Shown one piece after another: positions 6,086 to 8,731 of a stretch of DNA of 8,731 nt; within the stretch, counting starts at the first letter, position 1; each line of letters starts with the position of its first letter. Made by a program: the position numbers and the translations under genes. The stretch covers positions 1 through 8,731 of the forward strand of contig JAUCGN010000068.1 of the NCBI GenBank assembly GCA_030378125.1, read 5' to 3'. The DNA comes from Thiotrichales bacterium HSG1 (GTDB lineage: Bacteria > Pseudomonadota > Gammaproteobacteria > Beggiatoales > Beggiatoaceae). The notes below the pieces were generated by a model. It ran no database searches, was not told where the DNA came from, and saw only the letters and a program-made list of their open reading frames with translations.

Positions 6086-8731
6086 TTAAATTCTACCATT
6101 CCCATACATTACGAATGGAGCCCAATAAAAAGGGTGTTTATAGTGTGCTTGATTAGCTTCACCTGCTATCATTTTTAATTTAATTTGTCGGATTGACTCG
6201 GCAGTAGTTTTGCCAGTTTTTAGGTTAGCGAATATTCCCACACTAAGTTCCTCGGCTGAAGCTGATTCCACTGACCATAAAGTCACCCCAATAGCTTGAG
6301 TACCAGCATACATGAAAGCTCTTGTCAAACCCAAAATTCCTTCCCCTTTCACCTGTTTACCACCACCTGTATTACAAGCAGATAAATTAATAAAATCAGC
6401 ATTTAACTGTAAATTAAAGGTATCAGCCATAGTCAAATAATCATTAGTTTCATTATCAGCTAACACTAAAGATGATTGTGCTAAACCTTTTATTTCATTT
6501 GGCAATAAACCATGTAATGCAAACAACAAATATTGATAATTGGCTATATCACCAGTTTGGTTCAAATTAAATAACACATTTTTATTAGCTTTCTTTCCTA
6601 AATATACAGTGCTATTCGTATCTGTAAAAAATGCCGCAATAGATTTAGCCTCATTAGCTGTTTCTGGTAAACGAGGAAAACAAACCGCACCCATAACATC
6701 ACGGAAGGCACTGCCTCGCAATTGAGTTAAGCTGCGTGCTTTAAACGATCTATCATCACTATCTTCTGCACATTCAGCATAGGCTGGGTCTGCGAAAGCT
6801 AATAGTTTTTTGGTTGGTTTAGTTCCACGTTTGCTATCCCGTAATATTTTCAATATTGAAGCTGATGATAAATATGCAATAGCATGATCCTGAATCAAAT
6901 AATGGTGTTGTTTTTCATGGGTTATTAAGCTTTCAAAAGGTAAAGCATACAAGACACCGGTTGGTACGATATAAATAGTTTTTGTATTCAGCAATATTTT
7001 TTGAGCCGCTTTTGGGATTAATTTTTGATAAAGTGGATAACCCTCTTCAACAATTTCTGGCAAGCGATTGAGAATTATATCTCGCATATAATTAACATTA
7101 TCATTCAACTGGTTAACTTCCAATGATAAATTAAGCATTAAAAATTGTTGGTTAGTAATCACCCACAAAATGGTATCTTTTTTCATCACCGCATAAACCA
7201 AAACTGCCTCATCATCGTGTAATACTTGTTTCTGCAATACTTCCAAGCTAACTGGTTGCGGATATTTTAAGGCGTAATAGTCTGGATATTTTAACTTAAT
7301 TTCTTGCTGTAAGGTTTGTTGTTCGGCTCGTAATTTAACAACATTTTCCAATTGGAATTTATTTTTGGCTATTTTGTTGATAAGTAATTGTTCATGCTCA
7401 ATAATTTTTGCAGGAATTCGAGCAAACCTAGTAGCCCCACTCTTACCAATTTCTTCTAAAAACACCCGACCTTGTTTGCGTTCAAATATTTCTAAAGCTT
7501 TCCGATCATAGCTTTTATCTGGGTATTTTTGATGTTGAGTTTGTAATAAAACTATATATTCGTCATAAACATATAGCTTGTTTTGTACAAATGATAACCG
7601 GTCTGTCTTGTTATCTAACTTGGTGCGTAAAGTTTCAATATTGTTTATCGCTGTTTCATAGTTATCCATTGCGGCAGTTATATTATTAACAGCTATCTCT
7701 ACAATGGCTAAACCACGTTGCACATACCATTTATTGTTGATGTTTAAATGAGACAAATCAGCAGCTTGTTGTAAATTAGTACGAGCCATTTCATTATCAC
7801 CAAGTTGGTGGTAAATCAGACCAATGTTGGCCTGAATCATTGCAATTCCAGCCTCATTACCTAACTCTTGATCTATTGCCAATGCAGCCTGAAAGTTTTC
7901 CAAAGATTCTTGATACTGTTTCTGGTCAGCCTGTATAGCAGCAAGATTAGCTAAATCAATACTTTCTCCACGTTTATCTCCCATAGTACGTCTGATAGTC
8001 AAAGCATCTTGGAAAGAACGTTTCGCCTTAGAACGTAAATTTGAGTTAGCGTAAGCTGCACCTAAATTAGATAAATCAACTGCTTTGCCGTGTTTATCAG
8101 CAATTTTGTTGCGAATTGTCAGAGCTTGTAACAGATAACCGATAGCTTTATCATTTTGGCCCAAATTATAATGTAACACACCAATATTACTAAGATTATT
8201 TGCTATCCTTTGTTGATCACCAGTTTCGTGTTGTAGGTCTAAAGCAGCCAAATAATGTTCCAAAGCTTTATCATATTGTCCTAATTGATCATAAATAATT
8301 CCTAAATTTGTCAAACTGTTACCTTTACCTCGTTTGTCACCAAGTTCAGTTTGGATATCCAATGCTTGTTGATAATATTCAATAGCTTTAGTAAATTCAG
8401 CCAAATTTTTATGTACAATACCAACATTAGATAAATTATTTGCTACTCCATATTTATCATCAAGTTTTAATTGAATTTTTATAGCTTGTTGCAAATTGTC
8501 TATAGCTTTCTGATATTCTCCGAGTTTATCATAACTCACGCCTATATTGGCCAAACCACTGGCTTGTTGTGGTAAACTGTTATCAATTAGCTGAGATTTT
8601 TTATAGTATTCGATCGCTTCAGAATGTTGGCCCAAACTATCATGTACAGTACCAATGTTGGTTATGTTATTTGCGATAATCGTTTTGTATCCAAGACGTT
8701 TGGCTATTTTTAAGGCTTTTTTGAAATAATT
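6086..8731 (-). CDS. TPR-CHAT protein (caspase/separase-like), 5' end beyond the window
   Basis: The frame is open from base 8731 to the TAA at 6086-6088, giving 881 residues without the N-terminus. A Leu (TTG) codon at 8633-8635 is not a start, since TPR sequence continues upstream of it. Residues 1 to about 367 are tetratricopeptide repeats of the 40-residue type, protein-binding superhelix units. A helical linker with a likely coiled coil follows. The CHAT domain starts near 495 and holds the hallmark VPTGVLYALPFESL at 589-602. The cysteine-protease pair is present: H740 in LFALHG (codon 6512-6514) and C786 in LSACNTGGG (codon 6374-6376). CHAT domains are clan CD proteases, some used in defence or cell-death switches; target and partner are unknown here. 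No cas or gasdermin gene is adjacent. The next gene, 30 nt on, is parE. Family certain, role unknown. Confidence 0.93.
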   Translation of the reverse strand, partial: NYFKKALKIAKRLGYKTIIANNITNIGTVHDSLGQHSEAIEYYKKSQLIDNSLPQQASGLANIGVSYDKLGEYQKAIDNLQQAIKIQLKLDDKYGVANNLSNVGIVHKNLAEFTKAIEYYQQALDIQTELGDKRGKGNSLTNLGIIYDQLGQYDKALEHYLAALDLQHETGDQQRIANNLSNIGVLHYNLGQNDKAIGYLLQALTIRNKIADKHGKAVDLSNLGAAYANSNLRSKAKRSFQDALTIRRTMGDKRGESIDLANLAAIQADQKQYQESLENFQAALAIDQELGNEAGIAMIQANIGLIYHQLGDNEMARTNLQQAADLSHLNINNKWYVQRGLAIVEIAVNNITAAMDNYETAINNIETLRTKLDNKTDRLSFVQNKLYVYDEYIVLLQTQHQKYPDKSYDRKALEIFERKQGRVFLEEIGKSGATRFARIPAKIIEHEQLLINKIAKNKFQLENVVKLRAEQQTLQQEIKLKYPDYYALKYPQPVSLEVLQKQVLHDDEAVLVYAVMKKDTILWVITNQQFLMLNLSLEVNQLNDNVNYMRDIILNRLPEIVEEGYPLYQKLIPKAAQKILLNTKTIYIVPTGVLYALPFESLITHEKQHHYLIQDHAIAYLSSASILKILRDSKRGTKPTKKLLAFADPAYAECAEDSDDRSFKARSLTQLRGSAFRDVMGAVCFPRLPETANEAKSIAAFFTDTNSTVYLGKKANKNVLFNLNQTGDIANYQYLLFALHGLLPNEIKGLAQSSLVLADNETNDYLTMADTFNLQLNADFINLSACNTGGGKQVKGEGILGLTRAFMYAGTQAIGVTLWSVESASAEELSVGIFANLKTGKTTAESIRQIKLKMIAGEANQAHYKHPFYWAPFVMYGNGRI
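7727..8731 (-). repeat. TPR array: eight units, seven in exact 40-residue (120-bp) register
   Basis: Counting residues from base 8731, the Asn of the L-x-N-(L/I/V)-(G/A) signature recurs at 25, 62, 102, 142, 182, 222, 262 and 302. The last seven are spaced exactly 40 apart (120 bp in the DNA); the first gap is 37. Most units end in a GD(K/Q)(R/H)G-like turn. Part of a further unit is visible at the window edge, and a degenerate ninth follows to about residue 367. Such arrays can expand or contract by recombination, and the exact register suggests growth by unit duplication. Confidence 0.85.

Noticed and set aside
8633..8635. TTG taken as the start of an 849-residue TPR-CHAT protein
   Set aside because: The frame stays open for 32 more codons to the window edge, and those codons encode further TPR sequence. 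The gene is 5'-partial.
6086..8731. TPR-CHAT subunit of a type III-E CRISPR (Craspase) system
   Set aside because: No cas7-11, reverse transcriptase, cas1 or CRISPR array is in the window, and the neighbour is parE. The right flank is unseen, so this is only rejected on present evidence.

Overview
The window is AT-rich bacterial DNA, most likely from a gammaproteobacterium. The ParE protein follows the Escherichia coli ParE sequence closely along its length, and the hydrogenase large subunit is a near-colinear match to E. coli HybC (567 residues in both, as I recall that sequence). A large TPR-CHAT protein and an IS1-like zinc-ribbon start, together with the base composition, fit filamentous sulfur bacteria of the Beggiatoaceae/Thiotrichales type. 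That placement is an inference and was not tested by any search.

Layout, left to right. At 1-69 (minus) lies the first 23 codons of a gene with an IS1 InsA-like CPxC zinc-ribbon start, a strong Shine-Dalgarno and a TATAAT box; the rest is outside the window. 132-331 is non-coding and carries a good sigma70-type promoter for the plus-strand gene that follows. 332-2092 (plus) encodes a ClC-family chloride channel/transporter with two C-terminal CBS domains. 2093-2318 is a convergent intergenic region with a long inverted repeat and a bidirectional terminator-like hairpin. 2319-4022 (minus) encodes a HybC-type [NiFe]-hydrogenase large subunit. 4023-4177 is a short intergenic region with the hybC ribosome binding site and a possible promoter. 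4178-6055 (minus) is parE, topoisomerase IV subunit B. 6086 to the right edge (minus) is a TPR-CHAT protein whose frame stays open to the last base, so its N-terminus is missing.

The genes do not form one pathway. parE starts 30 nt after the TPR-CHAT stop and has no visible Shine-Dalgarno, so these two may share a transcript. The hydrogenase large subunit stands alone: neither its small subunit, its electron-transfer partners nor its maturation protease is adjacent, although the protein looks fully intact. I see no CRISPR array, tRNA, rRNA or recognisable riboswitch. The best leads are the orphan hybC, the TPR-CHAT protease candidate with an intact His/Cys pair beside parE, the ClC protein with altered signature residues, and the structured convergent intergenic region.
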